Source: Holophagae bacterium
GTDB lineage: Bacteria; Acidobacteriota; Holophagae; Acanthopleuribacterales; Acanthopleuribacteraceae
Reading direction: 5' to 3'
Length of the DNA: 64,000 bases
Assembly (NCBI GenBank): GCA_029263455.1
Contig: JAJCXM010000014.1
Location: 1-64,000, forward strand
Of this stretch, positions 1 through 8,857 are shown piece by piece (within the stretch, counting starts at the first letter, position 1; the number at the start of each line of letters is the position of its first letter). The notes below the pieces were generated by a model. That model was not told the DNA's origin and made no database searches. It saw only the letters and a program-made list of their open reading frames with translations. The position numbers and the translations under genes are program-made.

Positions 1-1
1 T

Positions 2-159
2 CATGTTGATTCCTGTCTATACGCTAGACTTTCACTCTCGATCTCAAACTTCATCCCGTTTGAGTCGTCTCTCACCTTATCCATCTGTCAACGAACCCGG
101 CCGTACCGATGTACTGCCGACAAGGACGAGATGGTAGCAAAGCTCCTGCTGACTGTCAA
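2..159 (-). promoter_or_regulatory. Promoter and 5' leader of a gene leaving the left edge
   Basis: On the minus strand a TTGACA -35 box (154-159) and a TACCAT -10 box (131-136) are separated by exactly 17 nt. The transcript would run left through a leader of about 120 nt. The leader contains a 7-bp hairpin (CTCAAAC at 58-64 pairing with GTTTGAG at 43-49). It ends with AGGA followed by an ATG whose complement is at 2-4, so a coding region probably begins there and leaves the window. Nothing can be said about its product. The promoter also separates this gene from the pabA operon just upstream on the same strand. Confidence 0.5.
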
Positions 160-170
160 CGACGTTCTCT

Positions 171-782
171 CTAAAAAGGGCCAGATATTTTATTGGCGGA
201 CATAAGTGCCATATTTTCAATGATTTGCATTCCGCACTTTGTCATGATCGATTCAGGGTGAAATTGAACGCCATACCAATCGTAGCGCGGCACCTCAATG
301 GCCATCGCCACATGGTCACTCAATGATCTTGCAGTTATCTTGCAATAAGACGGCAATGTTTCCGTATTTATCATTAAGGAATGGTATCGGACAACCTCTA
401 GCGGATTGGGGAGTTGATTAAACAGCCCACAACCGTCGTGTTTCAGCTGGGAAACTTTTCCATGCATCAAGCGAGGAGCATGCACGACTTCGGCCCCTAG
501 AGCCACGCCCATGGCCTGCATGCCCAAACATACGCCGAACACCGTGACCTGCCCCCTAATACGGCTCAGGAACCGCACATCGCTCGTTTTGGAGGAAGGA
601 CGGCCCGGACCTGGACTGAGAACAACGAGATGAGGTTGCCAAGCTTCGTATGTGTCGTCTAAAGGACCATCGTTTGTGCAGACGGTTACTTGGCTGCCAG
701 CGATTTCGAAGTATTGAACCAAGTTATAAGTAAACGAATCATAGTTATCGACCATCAGCACCCGATGGGGATGCCTATTCAT
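171..782 (-). CDS. pabA: Glutamine amidotransferase of anthranilate/aminodeoxychorismate synthase (component II)
   Basis: This 203-residue class I glutamine amidotransferase releases ammonia from glutamine for a chorismate-aminating partner, in the cytoplasm. The N-terminus VDNYDSFTYN, the oxyanion loop SPGPG, the nucleophile Cys85 in GVCLGMQ and the His175/Glu177 pair in QFHPES are all present, and the length is normal for TrpG/PabA. Whether it serves tryptophan or folate synthesis cannot be read from the sequence. No trpE or pabB partner is in the window, so the symbol is provisional. Its start overlaps the stop of the upstream exosortase-associated gene by 4 nt. It is therefore probably the last gene of that operon, an unusual setting. 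Confidence 0.88.
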   Translation of the reverse strand: MNRHPHRVLMVDNYDSFTYNLVQYFEIAGSQVTVCTNDGPLDDTYEAWQPHLVVLSPGPGRPSSKTSDVRFLSRIRGQVTVFGVCLGMQAMGVALGAEVVHAPRLMHGKVSQLKHDGCGLFNQLPNPLEVVRYHSLMINTETLPSYCKITARSLSDHVAMAIEVPRYDWYGVQFHPESIMTKCGMQIIENMALMSANKISGPF

Positions 783-1363
783 GACTTCTTGCGTTTGGCC
801 TTAAAGGTAAAACTCGAAAAAACCAACGCTAGGCCAAACACAGGAAAGCCTGCCCAGAATCGCAACAAGAATTTATCAAATGCAGCCACGTTCTTTACGA
901 CGCGAAACCACCAGGACGACTCCCACATAATATGCTGCTGATTCGCAAAATCAGGGCCGATTTCTAAGCTATAGCACTGTATGAACAAAGAAAAAACGTG
1001 ATAGAAGATCAGCCACAGCAAGCACCATCCCAATAATTTGAAGGCCGCCTTTGCGGACGAATGCTGCCAAGCAGCGAACAATGTCACAAACTCTAGGAAG
1101 GTGAGATTGAGCTGGTTAACTTGATAGACCAAAGCCGACGTACCGCCTAGCTCTAAAGGCACGGCATAGGTGAATTCGCGTCCATTAAAAGCGATTTCAG
1201 TCCAGAAGATCAATATTTTGGCTGGGATCAGCAAAAAACTTCCCCACCAAGCTGCCCCACCGACGTACCACAGATAGGCGGCAAGCATACCTGCAGGCAG
1301 TCCAAACAGGCCTAGGCGGATGAGTATGACGCGCGATAAGGCGGCATACTCGCGATCCGTCAC
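779..1363 (-). CDS. Exosortase H-associated membrane protein
   Basis: This 194-residue integral membrane protein has about four hydrophobic segments (roughly residues 15-35, 40-58, 105-128 and 165-185) and a basic C-terminus ending KAKRKKS. I see no catalytic motif. It overlaps the exosortase gene upstream by 4 nt (ATGA) and pabA downstream by 4 nt, so the three are translationally coupled. The assignment is by position and general character: exosortase H genes are typically followed by a membrane protein of this size annotated as exosortase H-associated. Its job in sorting is not established in the family, and a role as a partner or stabiliser of XrtH is inference. Confidence 0.6.
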   Translation of the reverse strand: MTDREYAALSRVILIRLGLFGLPAGMLAAYLWYVGGAAWWGSFLLIPAKILIFWTEIAFNGREFTYAVPLELGGTSALVYQVNQLNLTFLEFVTLFAAWQHSSAKAAFKLLGWCLLWLIFYHVFSLFIQCYSLEIGPDFANQQHIMWESSWWFRVVKNVAAFDKFLLRFWAGFPVFGLALVFSSFTFKAKRKKS

Positions 1364-1947
1364 GTGGACTCCTCCAGTTTGTTGGCATCTATAACTTGAT
1401 GTTTACTCACTTGGTGAGCGCAAAAGAGAAAGATACCCAAAGTCACAATCACAAGCGCGTATTGCCAGAAGGTTTCGTGAAAAAAGACGAAGGTTTCGTG
1501 GGAGTAACCTGAACCTATGATGAAAAGACTAATCAACCTCATTTCGTTGACCATATGAAAAAGCAAAAAACCTATGGCAACCCATCCAATCTTTCGCCGC
1601 CACGGGATTTGAATCGCAATGAAGGCGGCCAAAAACACGATGGACTCATAGACACCATTGCAGTTATTGCGTACTTCCATCCTAAAAGGATTACCCTTTG
1701 TGCCTATCAGCACGTTGCCTTTTTGACGGTTCGGGTGTTTTAGAATAGGCGAGTTCAAAACTAGACTTGCCACATAGGTTTCCGCAATTGTAATTGGAAG
1801 TATGACGCTATCTGCCACTGTCTTGTTATAAACCAACTTAAAACTAACCCCAAGCAATATCGAGAAGATCAAAACAAACTTGATTTCGGGTCGGTATTTG
1901 CGGTGAAAGGACTTGAATCGGCTCGTATTATCCTTTTGATCAATCAT
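1360..1947 (-). CDS. xrtH: Exosortase, probably XrtH type
   Basis: This 195-residue polytopic membrane transpeptidase of the exosortase/archaeosortase family cleaves C-terminal sorting tags of exported proteins at the inner membrane. The expected catalytic triad is visible: Cys96 in NNCNGVYES, Arg137 in NEMRLISL and His157 in FFHETFWQ, embedded in hydrophobic helices. The small size and the adjacent associated membrane protein point to XrtH, whose known substrates carry IPTLxxWG-CTERM tails. No protein in this window ends with such a tail. The gene sits 22 nt after sppA and overlaps the next gene by 4 nt, so it is in an operon with a signal peptide peptidase. Confidence 0.82.
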   Translation of the reverse strand: MIDQKDNTSRFKSFHRKYRPEIKFVLIFSILLGVSFKLVYNKTVADSVILPITIAETYVASLVLNSPILKHPNRQKGNVLIGTKGNPFRMEVRNNCNGVYESIVFLAAFIAIQIPWRRKIGWVAIGFLLFHMVNEMRLISLFIIGSGYSHETFVFFHETFWQYALVIVTLGIFLFCAHQVSKHQVIDANKLEEST

Positions 1948-1969
1948 AATCTTATATTTCGCCTTTCAC

Positions 1970-3784
1970 TTACTCAATATCGATCAGAAATGGCATCAGT
2001 ACAGAAGGTGCACCTTGTGCCTCAGGGCTATTTAACATATCAAATACTAGCCGCTGAGAGCGAGGTATTATGGCCCTTAGGCGTGCCTCAGAAGCATGGC
2101 TCTCAACAAGACTTTGATCGCGAATCATATCCCAAAATTCCTTTTCTTCGGGCATCAATCGTACGCGATAGTGCTCAGAGATGCCTGCGAGTTCGGCTGC
2201 ATAACTGATGGCATCTTTCATGCCGCCCATTTGATCGACAAGCCCATGTTCAGCAGCTGCTGTTCCAGTCCAGACGCGACCTCTGGCAAATGGTTCGAAT
2301 TCATCAAAGCTGACGCCCCGCGACTGCGCGGCCTTGGTTACAAACGATGTATAAAAGGAACTAGTTCGATCCAAGAACTCTTGCCTTTCGTTTTCCGTCA
2401 AGTCCCGGTACGGGTCATAAAAATCAGCTAAGGGCTCGGTTTTGATGACATCTATATGTAATTTGAGTTTTTGGTAGAGTTCCTTCATGCTGACCCGCAT
2501 GCTGATAACGCCAATGGATCCAGTTATGGTAGTAGGTTGCGCAAAGATAGCGTCGCAGGCCATTGCCATGTAATAGCCACCCGATGCAGCCACGGTTCCC
2601 ATGGATGCGACCACGGGTTTACCAGACTCTGACGTAAGACGTATTTCCCGCCAAATAACATCACTTGCCAGCGCAGAACCACCCGGCGAATCTATGCGAA
2701 TCACTATAGCTTTGACACGATCATCTTCTCGCGCCGCCCGTAGGTCCCGTACGAAGAGATCAGAGCTAATCACAGGATCCCCAAACGCGCCACGTTCACT
2801 CGCGCCAGATTGAATTCCGCCAACCGCCACCAGCAAGGCAATTTGATCGGATCCAGAACTCGACTTGCGGTTAGGTACGTAGTAGCGCTCAGCTTTAACC
2901 AGCTTCAACTTAGCGTCTGGGCTTTGACCACTTCGTTCCCGTAATTCTGCTTCAACCTGATCCAAATACAAGGCCTTATCAAATATTCCGAGGTCAACAC
3001 CTTGTTGTGCGCTGTCGATCGTCACTGCTAAGCCATCCCTTAGTCTCTGTGGTTCGATCTTTCTTGTTTCGCAAACTTGTTCAATGAACACATCATGGAT
3101 GCCTTGTAGAAGTTCTGTCGTTGCTTCACGGTGACTGTCAGTCATTTCACTGAAGCGATAGGGATCAGCAAAATTCTTGTATTCCTTAAACGCGGCAACA
3201 TCAACACCAATTCCGGCCCAATCGAGTGCGTCTTTGTAAAAAGTAACCCGTGACATTAAGCCGTCTAACATCACGATGGCTTCGGGCGCGACGTAAACCT
3301 GATCACATCCGGAGGCAATGTAGAGTTCTTTCTCTGTCCAGATTTCGCCAAAAGCAGCTATCCACTTCCCTTGCGCACGGAATGCGATGCAGGCATCACG
3401 GAACTCTTGAGCTTGGGCCCAACCCAAGGAAACCGGTTCGACTCGTAAAAGAATGCCTCGAATTTTCTCGTCGTCTGCTGCCTTTTCTAATAGGTCCAAA
3501 TAGTCATGAAAATAGAGACGATTCTCGGCAAACAACACTTCCAAACCCGAAGGTGCCTGGTATTCGGTCATTTCAGCTGAAATTCTGATTTCAAGAATAG
3601 AGTTCTTACTCGCTTTGACGGCCTTGGGACTGGAACTAAACGAAAAAGCCAAAAGGGCAGCGCCAATCAGACCCACAAAAATGAATAAGAACACGCCCAA
3701 TACCAGCAACGGCAAAACGAGACTACGTTTCTCCGGCCTCGGTTTAGGCTGGGGAATATCGTCTAAATGCTCGTTTTCCTGCAT
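1970..3784 (-). CDS. sppA: Signal peptide peptidase SppA (long, two-domain form)
   Basis: This 604-residue membrane-anchored serine protease digests signal peptides left in the inner membrane. After a proline-rich cytoplasmic tail, a single transmembrane segment spans about residues 22-48. Two tandem S49/ClpP-fold domains follow. The catalytic Lys203 lies in EYKNFADPYR of the first domain and the nucleophile Ser401 in VAASGGYYMA of the second, as expected for the 67-kDa E. coli type. It lies 46 nt after trmFO and 22 nt before xrtH on the same strand. The link to an exosortase is suggestive, since sorting leaves cleaved membrane peptides, but a joint role is inference. Confidence 0.93.
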   Translation of the reverse strand: MQENEHLDDIPQPKPRPEKRSLVLPLLVLGVFLFIFVGLIGAALLAFSFSSSPKAVKASKNSILEIRISAEMTEYQAPSGLEVLFAENRLYFHDYLDLLEKAADDEKIRGILLRVEPVSLGWAQAQEFRDACIAFRAQGKWIAAFGEIWTEKELYIASGCDQVYVAPEAIVMLDGLMSRVTFYKDALDWAGIGVDVAAFKEYKNFADPYRFSEMTDSHREATTELLQGIHDVFIEQVCETRKIEPQRLRDGLAVTIDSAQQGVDLGIFDKALYLDQVEAELRERSGQSPDAKLKLVKAERYYVPNRKSSSGSDQIALLVAVGGIQSGASERGAFGDPVISSDLFVRDLRAAREDDRVKAIVIRIDSPGGSALASDVIWREIRLTSESGKPVVASMGTVAASGGYYMAMACDAIFAQPTTITGSIGVISMRVSMKELYQKLKLHIDVIKTEPLADFYDPYRDLTENERQEFLDRTSSFYTSFVTKAAQSRGVSFDEFEPFARGRVWTGTAAAEHGLVDQMGGMKDAISYAAELAGISEHYRVRLMPEEKEFWDMIRDQSLVESHASEARLRAIIPRSQRLVFDMLNSPEAQGAPSVLMPFLIDIE

Positions 3785-3830
3785 ACGGGCTCCTTCAAAC
3801 TCGACATATTAACCTATTGCGGCAAAGCCA

Positions 3831-5210
3831 TCAAACTGGCTGAGCCGTTAATGATTCCAATTGTTGATTCAGGTATTCGTCATCAATATTTTCATCAATC
3901 GACGCGGCAAAAGCACCCAAATCACGAAGCGATCGTATCGCATGTAGCCTTCGCCTGTCAGATTTTTTGGTTTTCTTTTGTGTCTCCAACGGCGGAAAAA
4001 TTCCGTAGTTAACATTCGTAGGTTGTAATTCTTTGTGACCTTCGTGAGACACATAGTGCGCCAACGCGCCCATTGCCGTAGTTGCGGGAAACGCTTTAAG
4101 CGGCATGCCTTTAAGTAGCCGGGACATGTGGACGCCTGTCATCAGTCCAACGGCAGCAGATTCTACATAACCCTCTACTCCGGAAATCTGGCCTGCCAGC
4201 ATCAAATCGCGACGTTTTCTAAACTGGAATGTCGGCAACAAATGTTTCGCACTATTCACATAGGTATTACGATGAATCATACCAAAACGCACAAATGAGG
4301 CCTTTTCCATGCCTGGCAGTTTACGCAGGATCCGCTTTTGCTCGCCCCATTTAATCTGAGTTTGAAAGCCCACCATATTCCAGAGGGAACGCGCAAAGTT
4401 ATCTTGGCGCAACTGAACGACAGCATATGGCCGTTGCCCGGTGTTAGGGTCGCATAACCCCACTGGTTTCAGTGGACCAAAGCGCATGGTATCCACGCCG
4501 CGATCGGCCATCACTTCAACCGGTAAGCAACCTTCAAAATACTTCAATGAGTCATGTTCCCTAATGCCGACTCGTTCTGCCGTCATCAAATCATGATGCA
4601 ATTCAAGATATTGATCCTTATTTAGGGGTATGTTCAGGTAGTCGTCACCCTCACCTTTGTCATATCGCGACTGGGCAAAAATGACGCTGTGATCTAGGGA
4701 TTCAAATTCAACGACTGGCGCAATCGCATCGTAAAAATAAAGAGCTTTGTCGCCCAAGAAACGGTATAGAGATTTAGCCAAGAGATCGGAACACAGGGGG
4801 CCGGCGGCTAGAATCGTTGGTCCTTGGGGAATCTCTGTCACTTCTTGACGCATTAACTCTATGAATGGTTCTCGACTCAACGATTCTTCAATCGAATGGC
4901 TGAAGGCATCGCGATCAACAGCTAACGCACCGCCTGCAGGCAATGCCGCTGCACGCGCGCAGCGAATAATAAGCGAATCAAACGTCATCATTTCGCGTTT
5001 GATAAGACCCACCGGGTGATTCAGCTCATCAGATCGGAACGAATTAGAACAAACAAGTTCAGCAGGCGCCTGTGTTTTGTGAACCGGCGTGCTTACTCCT
5101 GGGCGCATCTCGAACAGCTTCGAGTGAATCCCACGTTTGGCCAGTTGCCAGGCAGCTTCACATCCGGCTAGACCGGCTCCAATCACATTTACCACAGGGT
5201 GGTTCATCAA
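3831..5210 (-). CDS. trmFO: tRNA (uracil-54-C5) methyltransferase, folate-dependent TrmFO
   Basis: This 459-residue FAD protein makes ribothymidine at position 54 of tRNAs, using 5,10-methylene-tetrahydrofolate and a reduced flavin. The N-terminal dinucleotide-binding motif VIGAGLAGCEAAWQLAKRG is followed by family-specific stretches such as ELVCSNSFRSD, the FEGCLPVE segment and the C-terminal AGQISGVEGYVES region, with full family length. The start overlaps the stop of the upstream small gene by 4 nt. TrmFO occurs in Firmicutes, alphaproteobacteria, Acidobacteriota and others, but gammaproteobacteria use TrmA instead. The gene therefore argues against a gammaproteobacterial origin despite the neighbouring gene order. 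Confidence 0.95.
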   Translation of the reverse strand: MMNHPVVNVIGAGLAGCEAAWQLAKRGIHSKLFEMRPGVSTPVHKTQAPAELVCSNSFRSDELNHPVGLIKREMMTFDSLIIRCARAAALPAGGALAVDRDAFSHSIEESLSREPFIELMRQEVTEIPQGPTILAAGPLCSDLLAKSLYRFLGDKALYFYDAIAPVVEFESLDHSVIFAQSRYDKGEGDDYLNIPLNKDQYLELHHDLMTAERVGIREHDSLKYFEGCLPVEVMADRGVDTMRFGPLKPVGLCDPNTGQRPYAVVQLRQDNFARSLWNMVGFQTQIKWGEQKRILRKLPGMEKASFVRFGMIHRNTYVNSAKHLLPTFQFRKRRDLMLAGQISGVEGYVESAAVGLMTGVHMSRLLKGMPLKAFPATTAMGALAHYVSHEGHKELQPTNVNYGIFPPLETQKKTKKSDRRRLHAIRSLRDLGAFAASIDENIDDEYLNQQLESLTAQPV

Positions 5211-5419
5211 GAGTCTTTCGACTCCTTGACATGATCAAGCGCCACGAGTTCGGTTTCTTCGACCCACTTGGCAAAGATAGCCTTTCCGTCTCGCATTTCA
5301 GAAAATGGGATTTCGGCACGCTGAGCATCGGTTAGATTGACACATTCTACTCGAATGCGGCTCCCTGTTCGATCAATCGGCGTGACTAAAACGCCTTGGT
5401 AAACAACGGTCTGAGTCAC
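5207..5419 (-). CDS. Conserved-context small protein of unknown function
   Basis: This 70-residue soluble acidic protein has no recognised domain. The middle (about residues 10-45) alternates charged and hydrophobic residues in a way compatible with a small beta-barrel or SH3-like fold, but that is only an impression. It overlaps the DUF6677-like gene upstream and trmFO downstream by 4 nt each (ATGA at both junctions). This is good evidence that the frame is translated. Function unknown. Confidence 0.62.
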   Translation of the reverse strand: MTQTVVYQGVLVTPIDRTGSRIRVECVNLTDAQRAEIPFSEMRDGKAIFAKWVEETELVALDHVKESKDS

Positions 5420-5784
5420 TTGCGATCCATGGCGATATCAAAACAGTCAACAACGGATAACCAGTTGACCATGCCAGCAATAAGGAAATAGGTAGTGCCA
5501 TAGTCATAGGTCAAGCTTAAAGGAGAACCGCGATCGATTAACAAACGAGTAATCAATTGAATGCCTCCGAATCCAAATTGACAAAATGCACCAATCGAAC
5601 GAATCATGCCTTCGCCGCGAACGGGAAACAAATCGCCACCCTGCAATAGTCCCATGAGGAAACAGACAGCTAAACAAGTGGCCAGAATAGCGGCTGTACG
5701 CTTACGCTTTAGATACCAATGCCCTGCGCCGGGTAGAACCCAGGCAAGGGCACAGCTAATGACCGTTCTCGGTGCGATAAACAA
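5416..5784 (-). CDS. DUF6677-like small membrane protein
   Basis: A longer open frame runs back to 5976, but that would overlap rpsR. A TTG at 5784 preceded by GAGGA with 7-nt spacing gives a 122-residue protein starting just before the conserved segment, and I take that as the start. The protein opens with a hydrophobic helix containing ALAWVLPGAGHWYLKRKRTA, the typical beginning of small DUF6677-like proteins common in Acidobacteriota. Two or three more membrane segments follow. Its function is unknown. It lies about 65 nt after rpsR and overlaps the next gene by 4 nt. Confidence 0.68.
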   Translation of the reverse strand: MFIAPRTVISCALAWVLPGAGHWYLKRKRTAAILATCLAVCFLMGLLQGGDLFPVRGEGMIRSIGAFCQFGFGGIQLITRLLIDRGSPLSLTYDYGTTYFLIAGMVNWLSVVDCFDIAMDRK

Positions 5785-5848
5785 GGCAGGATCCTCATAT
5801 TTATACTCGATTTTCTTTCGCGAAAACAAAGATCCCGCCCGAATATCC

Positions 5849-6205
5849 TTACTCAGTTGTGTAGGGTAGCAAAGCCAAATGACGTGCGCGTTTGATCGCG
5901 ATCGCCAACATGCGTTGATACTTAGCACTTGTGCCGGTGGCACGTTTCGACATGATCTTGCCGCGCTCAGGTACAAAGCCCCTCAGCAAATCGACATCTT
6001 TAAAATCGATAAAATCGATTTTTTCTGCCTGAAACTTGCAGAACTTGCGACGGCGATAGAAAAATCGACGGCGACGTCGTCCGCCACCACCTTGTCCTCC
6101 GCCACCACCACCACGTCGACGGTCGTCTTGGCCACTGCTGGCGCTAGGACTTGCGCCGCCTTCTGGCGGTCTGCTACGGGTTTCGGTTGGTCTTTCTTCG
6201 CTCAT
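5849..6205 (-). CDS. rpsR: 30S ribosomal protein S18 with Gly/Arg-rich N-terminal extension
   Basis: Residues from about 46 on carry the S18 core: RRRKFCKFQ, the [13 protein letters not shown] segment, [17 protein letters not shown] and the end [11 protein letters not shown]18 binds S6 on the platform of the small subunit. The protein is 118 residues long against about 75 in E. coli. The extra N-terminal 45 residues are a low-complexity tail rich in Glu/Ser/Pro, then Gly, then a run of Arg. Its start overlaps rpsF by 4 nt. The usual neighbours ssb and rplI are missing from this locus. Confidence 0.95.
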   Translation of the reverse strand: MSEERPTETRSRPPEGGASPSASSGQDDRRRGGGGGGQGGGGRRRRRFFYRRRKFCKFQAEKIDFIDFKDVDLLRGFVPERGKIMSKRATGTSAKYQRMLAIAIKRARHLALLPYTTE

Positions 6206-6600
6206 GCTCGTTCCTCACTGGACGTTTTTTCAGAAGTCGTTGTGCGCTTACGCTTACGAGCTTCCTTTTGTTTTTTGCGAGCATTGCCTTTTGCAACAAG
6301 TTTCGCTTTACGATCAACGCGCACTGTCAAATAACGTATGACAGAGTCGTTGAGACGATAACGGCGCTCGAGTTCGTTAACGGTTGCCCCGTCACCTTCA
6401 AACTCAAACACTGTATAGACGCCTTCTCGGAAATTATTAATCATATACGCAAGTTTGCGACGACCCCATTTGTCGGTGGTCATCAATGTCCCGCCGTTCG
6501 TGGTAATAATTTCTTCAAAGCCTCCGACTAGTTTTGCAACTGAGTCTTCGGAAATATTAGGTGCGGCGATGAACACCGATTCGTATGTCATGGAACTCAT
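6202..6600 (-). CDS. rpsF: 30S ribosomal protein S6
   Basis: This 132-residue S6 protein binds S18 and the central domain of 16S rRNA. It has the single ferredoxin-like fold of the family ([12 protein letters not shown] at the start, [20 protein letters not shown] in the middle, RYLTVRVD near residue 95) and a basic C-terminal tail of about 35 residues. The start at 6600 has GGAGG ten nt upstream. A second in-frame ATG is three codons in. It overlaps rpsR by 4 nt and lies 79 nt after hppA, with a long hairpin between them. Confidence 0.95.
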   Translation of the reverse strand: MSSMTYESVFIAAPNISEDSVAKLVGGFEEIITTNGGTLMTTDKWGRRKLAYMINNFREGVYTVFEFEGDGATVNELERRYRLNDSVIRYLTVRVDRKAKLVAKGNARKKQKEARKRKRTTTSEKTSSEERA

Positions 6601-6626
6601 CTCTAGAGTGCCTCCTCACAATCGTA

Positions 6627-6660
6627 TGCCCACGTAAACGCGACTGCATTCACGTGGGCA
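6627..6660 (-). promoter_or_regulatory. Long hairpin in the hppA-rpsF intergenic region
   Basis: The minus-strand RNA would fold into a 15-bp uninterrupted stem (TGCCCACGTGAATGC pairing with GCGTTTACGTGGGCA, two G-U pairs) closed by a four-base AGUC loop. No T-tract follows, so it is not a standard intrinsic terminator for hppA. It lies just 5' of the rpsF ribosome binding site. A role in mRNA processing, attenuation or autoregulation by S6:S18 is possible. The known S6:S18 leader motif with a CCG bulge is not visible here. Confidence 0.5.
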
Positions 6661-6679
6661 CAAGCCAAAGATCGTCATT

Positions 6680-8815
6680 TTACCCGATTAGTGGCGCAAT
6701 CACAACAGCAACAATCGACATCAACTTAATTAGAATGTTGAGCGACGGTCCCGCCGTGTCTTTGAATGGATCACCAACGGTGTCACCAATGACTGCCGCG
6801 TGATGTTTATCAGATCCTTTGCCGGAAATCTGAACGCCATCGGCGTTCATTTCAACGGGTTCTTCTTCGATCTGCTTTTTCGCGTTATCCCAGGCTCCGC
6901 CTGTGTTTGACATGAATATGGCCAGCAGAACGCCAGTCACAACACAACCAGCTAACAGACCGCCAAGCACATTGGGACCACCAATAAAGCCAACGAGAAC
7001 AGGTGCCGATATAGCGAGTAAACCGGGCACCATCATTTGACGAATGGCCGCTGCCGTGGAGATATCCACGCATTTGGCATACTCTGCCGTGGCCGTGCCT
7101 TCTAATAAGCCCGGTATTTCACGAAACTGACGTCTAACTTCTTGAATCATTTCGTTGGCAGCAAGACCGACTGCCTTCATCGCCATGGATGAGAACAAGA
7201 AGGGCAACATGCCGCCGATAAAGACACCAATGATGACATGGGGATCTGTCACATCAAGCGAGATTTCTCCGCCCTTAAATATGATCGCAGCACGATAGGC
7301 GGCAAACAACGAAAGCGCGGTTAATGCGGCTGAAGCAATGGCAAACCCTTTGCCAATTGCCGCTGTCGTGTTGCCCACGGCATCCAAATTATCCGTGCGC
7401 TGACGTACTTCTGGCGGTAATTTGCTCATTTCTGAAATACCGCCCGCATTGTCTGCAATCGGTCCGTAAGCGTCAACAGCCAACTGGATGCCGGTTGTTG
7501 AGAGCATGCCAAATGCGGCGATCGCGATGCCATAAACACCCGCATAGTGGTGAGAGACGCCGATCGCGATGGCAATATAAATGACAGGCAGAGCGGTGGA
7601 CCGTAGACCCACACTCAAACCGGAAATGATGTTCGTAGCTGGTCCCATAGAGGAGCTATCAACAATTTCCTGAACGGGAGGTTTGTCTTTGGCACAGTAA
7701 TATTCAGTAGTGAACCCGACAGCCAAGCCAGCCGCTAGTCCCACAACCGTCGCCAAGAACAAGGCCATCGTGGTGACCGTTATCATTTGCCCTGAATCAT
7801 CCGTGAAATCAGAGAAATGGAACCCGCCAACGACGAAATGATCAATGATGAAATATGACGCCACTGTCATCAGAACAGCAGCCGTCAAGGTTCCCATATT
7901 GAGTGCATTTTGTGGGTTCCCGCCTTCGGACGTGCGCACAAGGAAAGTACCCAAAATCGATACAATGATTCCGACACCAGCGAGCGTAAGTGGCAACATG
8001 ATTGAATTCACTTGCTCTGTGCTATCAGCGATGTAAACCGAACCAATAACCATGGCAGCGATAATACAACCGACGTAGCTTTCAAACAGATCCGCGCCCA
8101 TACCAGCAACATCACCTACGTTGTCGCCAACGTTATCGGCGATCGTCGCTGGGTTACGTGGGTCATCTTCAGGGATACCAGCCTCAACCTTCCCAACAAG
8201 ATCTGCTCCAACGTCAGCAGCTTTGGTATAGATACCTCCACCTACTCGAGCAAACAAGGCGATGGAAGACGCGCCCATTGAGAATCCAGTTAATACATTA
8301 ACTATACGGATCCAACTGGCATCGCCCAAAACTCCGCCATGTTCGGGAGAATATAGGAGCAGCAGGGAGCCAAGCCCCAATATACCAAGCCCAACAACGC
8401 ACATGCCCATCACGGTGCCACCACTAAAAGCGATGCCTAGCGCTTTGTTGAGACTTGTACGCGCAGCATTAGCGGTCCGTACGTTCGCTGAGGTCGCGAC
8501 GCGCATGCCGAAATAGCCGGAAAGTCCTGAACAAACGGCACCAGTTACAAAACTGACCGCAATCATCCAGCTAGAGTTTTCATCGCCTGCGTATTGCCAG
8601 GCCAAAAGACCGGCAACAACAACCACAAAGATCGCAAGAACTTTGTATTCGCGTGCCAGGAAAGCCATTGCGCCTTCGCGAATATAGCCTGCGATCTCTT
8701 TCATTTTGTCTGTGCCAGCGTCTGCTTTATTTACCGAACTTGCTTTGATAAAAGCAAACACTAAAGCTATCACCCCAAAAATGGGGAAAGCATACATCAA
8801 GGTTGATGGTTGCAA
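6680..8815 (-). CDS. hppA: Membrane-bound pyrophosphatase, K+-dependent type
   Basis: This 711-residue polytopic membrane protein (about 16 helices) couples pyrophosphate hydrolysis to H+ or Na+ export. The substrate signature [11 protein letters not shown], the acidic [21 protein letters not shown] region and the C-terminal [19 protein letters not shown] motif are intact. The K+-dependence position is readable: GNTTAA has Ala485 where K+-independent enzymes carry Lys (GNTTKA). This indicates a K+-activated enzyme, a group containing both Na+ and H+ pumps, so the pumped ion is not settled. It lies 42 nt after pth. Confidence 0.95.
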   Translation of the reverse strand: MQPSTLMYAFPIFGVIALVFAFIKASSVNKADAGTDKMKEIAGYIREGAMAFLAREYKVLAIFVVVVAGLLAWQYAGDENSSWMIAVSFVTGAVCSGLSGYFGMRVATSANVRTANAARTSLNKALGIAFSGGTVMGMCVVGLGILGLGSLLLLYSPEHGGVLGDASWIRIVNVLTGFSMGASSIALFARVGGGIYTKAADVGADLVGKVEAGIPEDDPRNPATIADNVGDNVGDVAGMGADLFESYVGCIIAAMVIGSVYIADSTEQVNSIMLPLTLAGVGIIVSILGTFLVRTSEGGNPQNALNMGTLTAAVLMTVASYFIIDHFVVGGFHFSDFTDDSGQMITVTTMALFLATVVGLAAGLAVGFTTEYYCAKDKPPVQEIVDSSSMGPATNIISGLSVGLRSTALPVIYIAIAIGVSHHYAGVYGIAIAAFGMLSTTGIQLAVDAYGPIADNAGGISEMSKLPPEVRQRTDNLDAVGNTTAAIGKGFAIASAALTALSLFAAYRAAIIFKGGEISLDVTDPHVIIGVFIGGMLPFLFSSMAMKAVGLAANEMIQEVRRQFREIPGLLEGTATAEYAKCVDISTAAAIRQMMVPGLLAISAPVLVGFIGGPNVLGGLLAGCVVTGVLLAIFMSNTGGAWDNAKKQIEEEPVEMNADGVQISGKGSDKHHAAVIGDTVGDPFKDTAGPSLNILIKLMSIVAVVIAPLIG

Positions 8816-8857
8816 GGTACTCCTCCCTTAATATTCACGAAATTTACGTGCTCAAGA

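Noticed and set aside
5785-5976. N-terminal extension of the DUF6677-like gene
   Set aside because: It would overlap rpsR, and its residues do not resemble the family. A TTG with a good ribosome binding site exists at 5784.
5879-6334. Plus-strand open frame opposite rpsR and rpsF
   Set aside because: It mirrors the Gly/Arg-rich coding of rpsR on the other strand and has no ribosome binding site. The minus-strand ribosomal genes are certain.
6601-6679. S6:S18-binding leader of rpsF
   Set aside because: The hairpin lacks the CCG bulge described for that motif, so it is listed only as an undefined hairpin.
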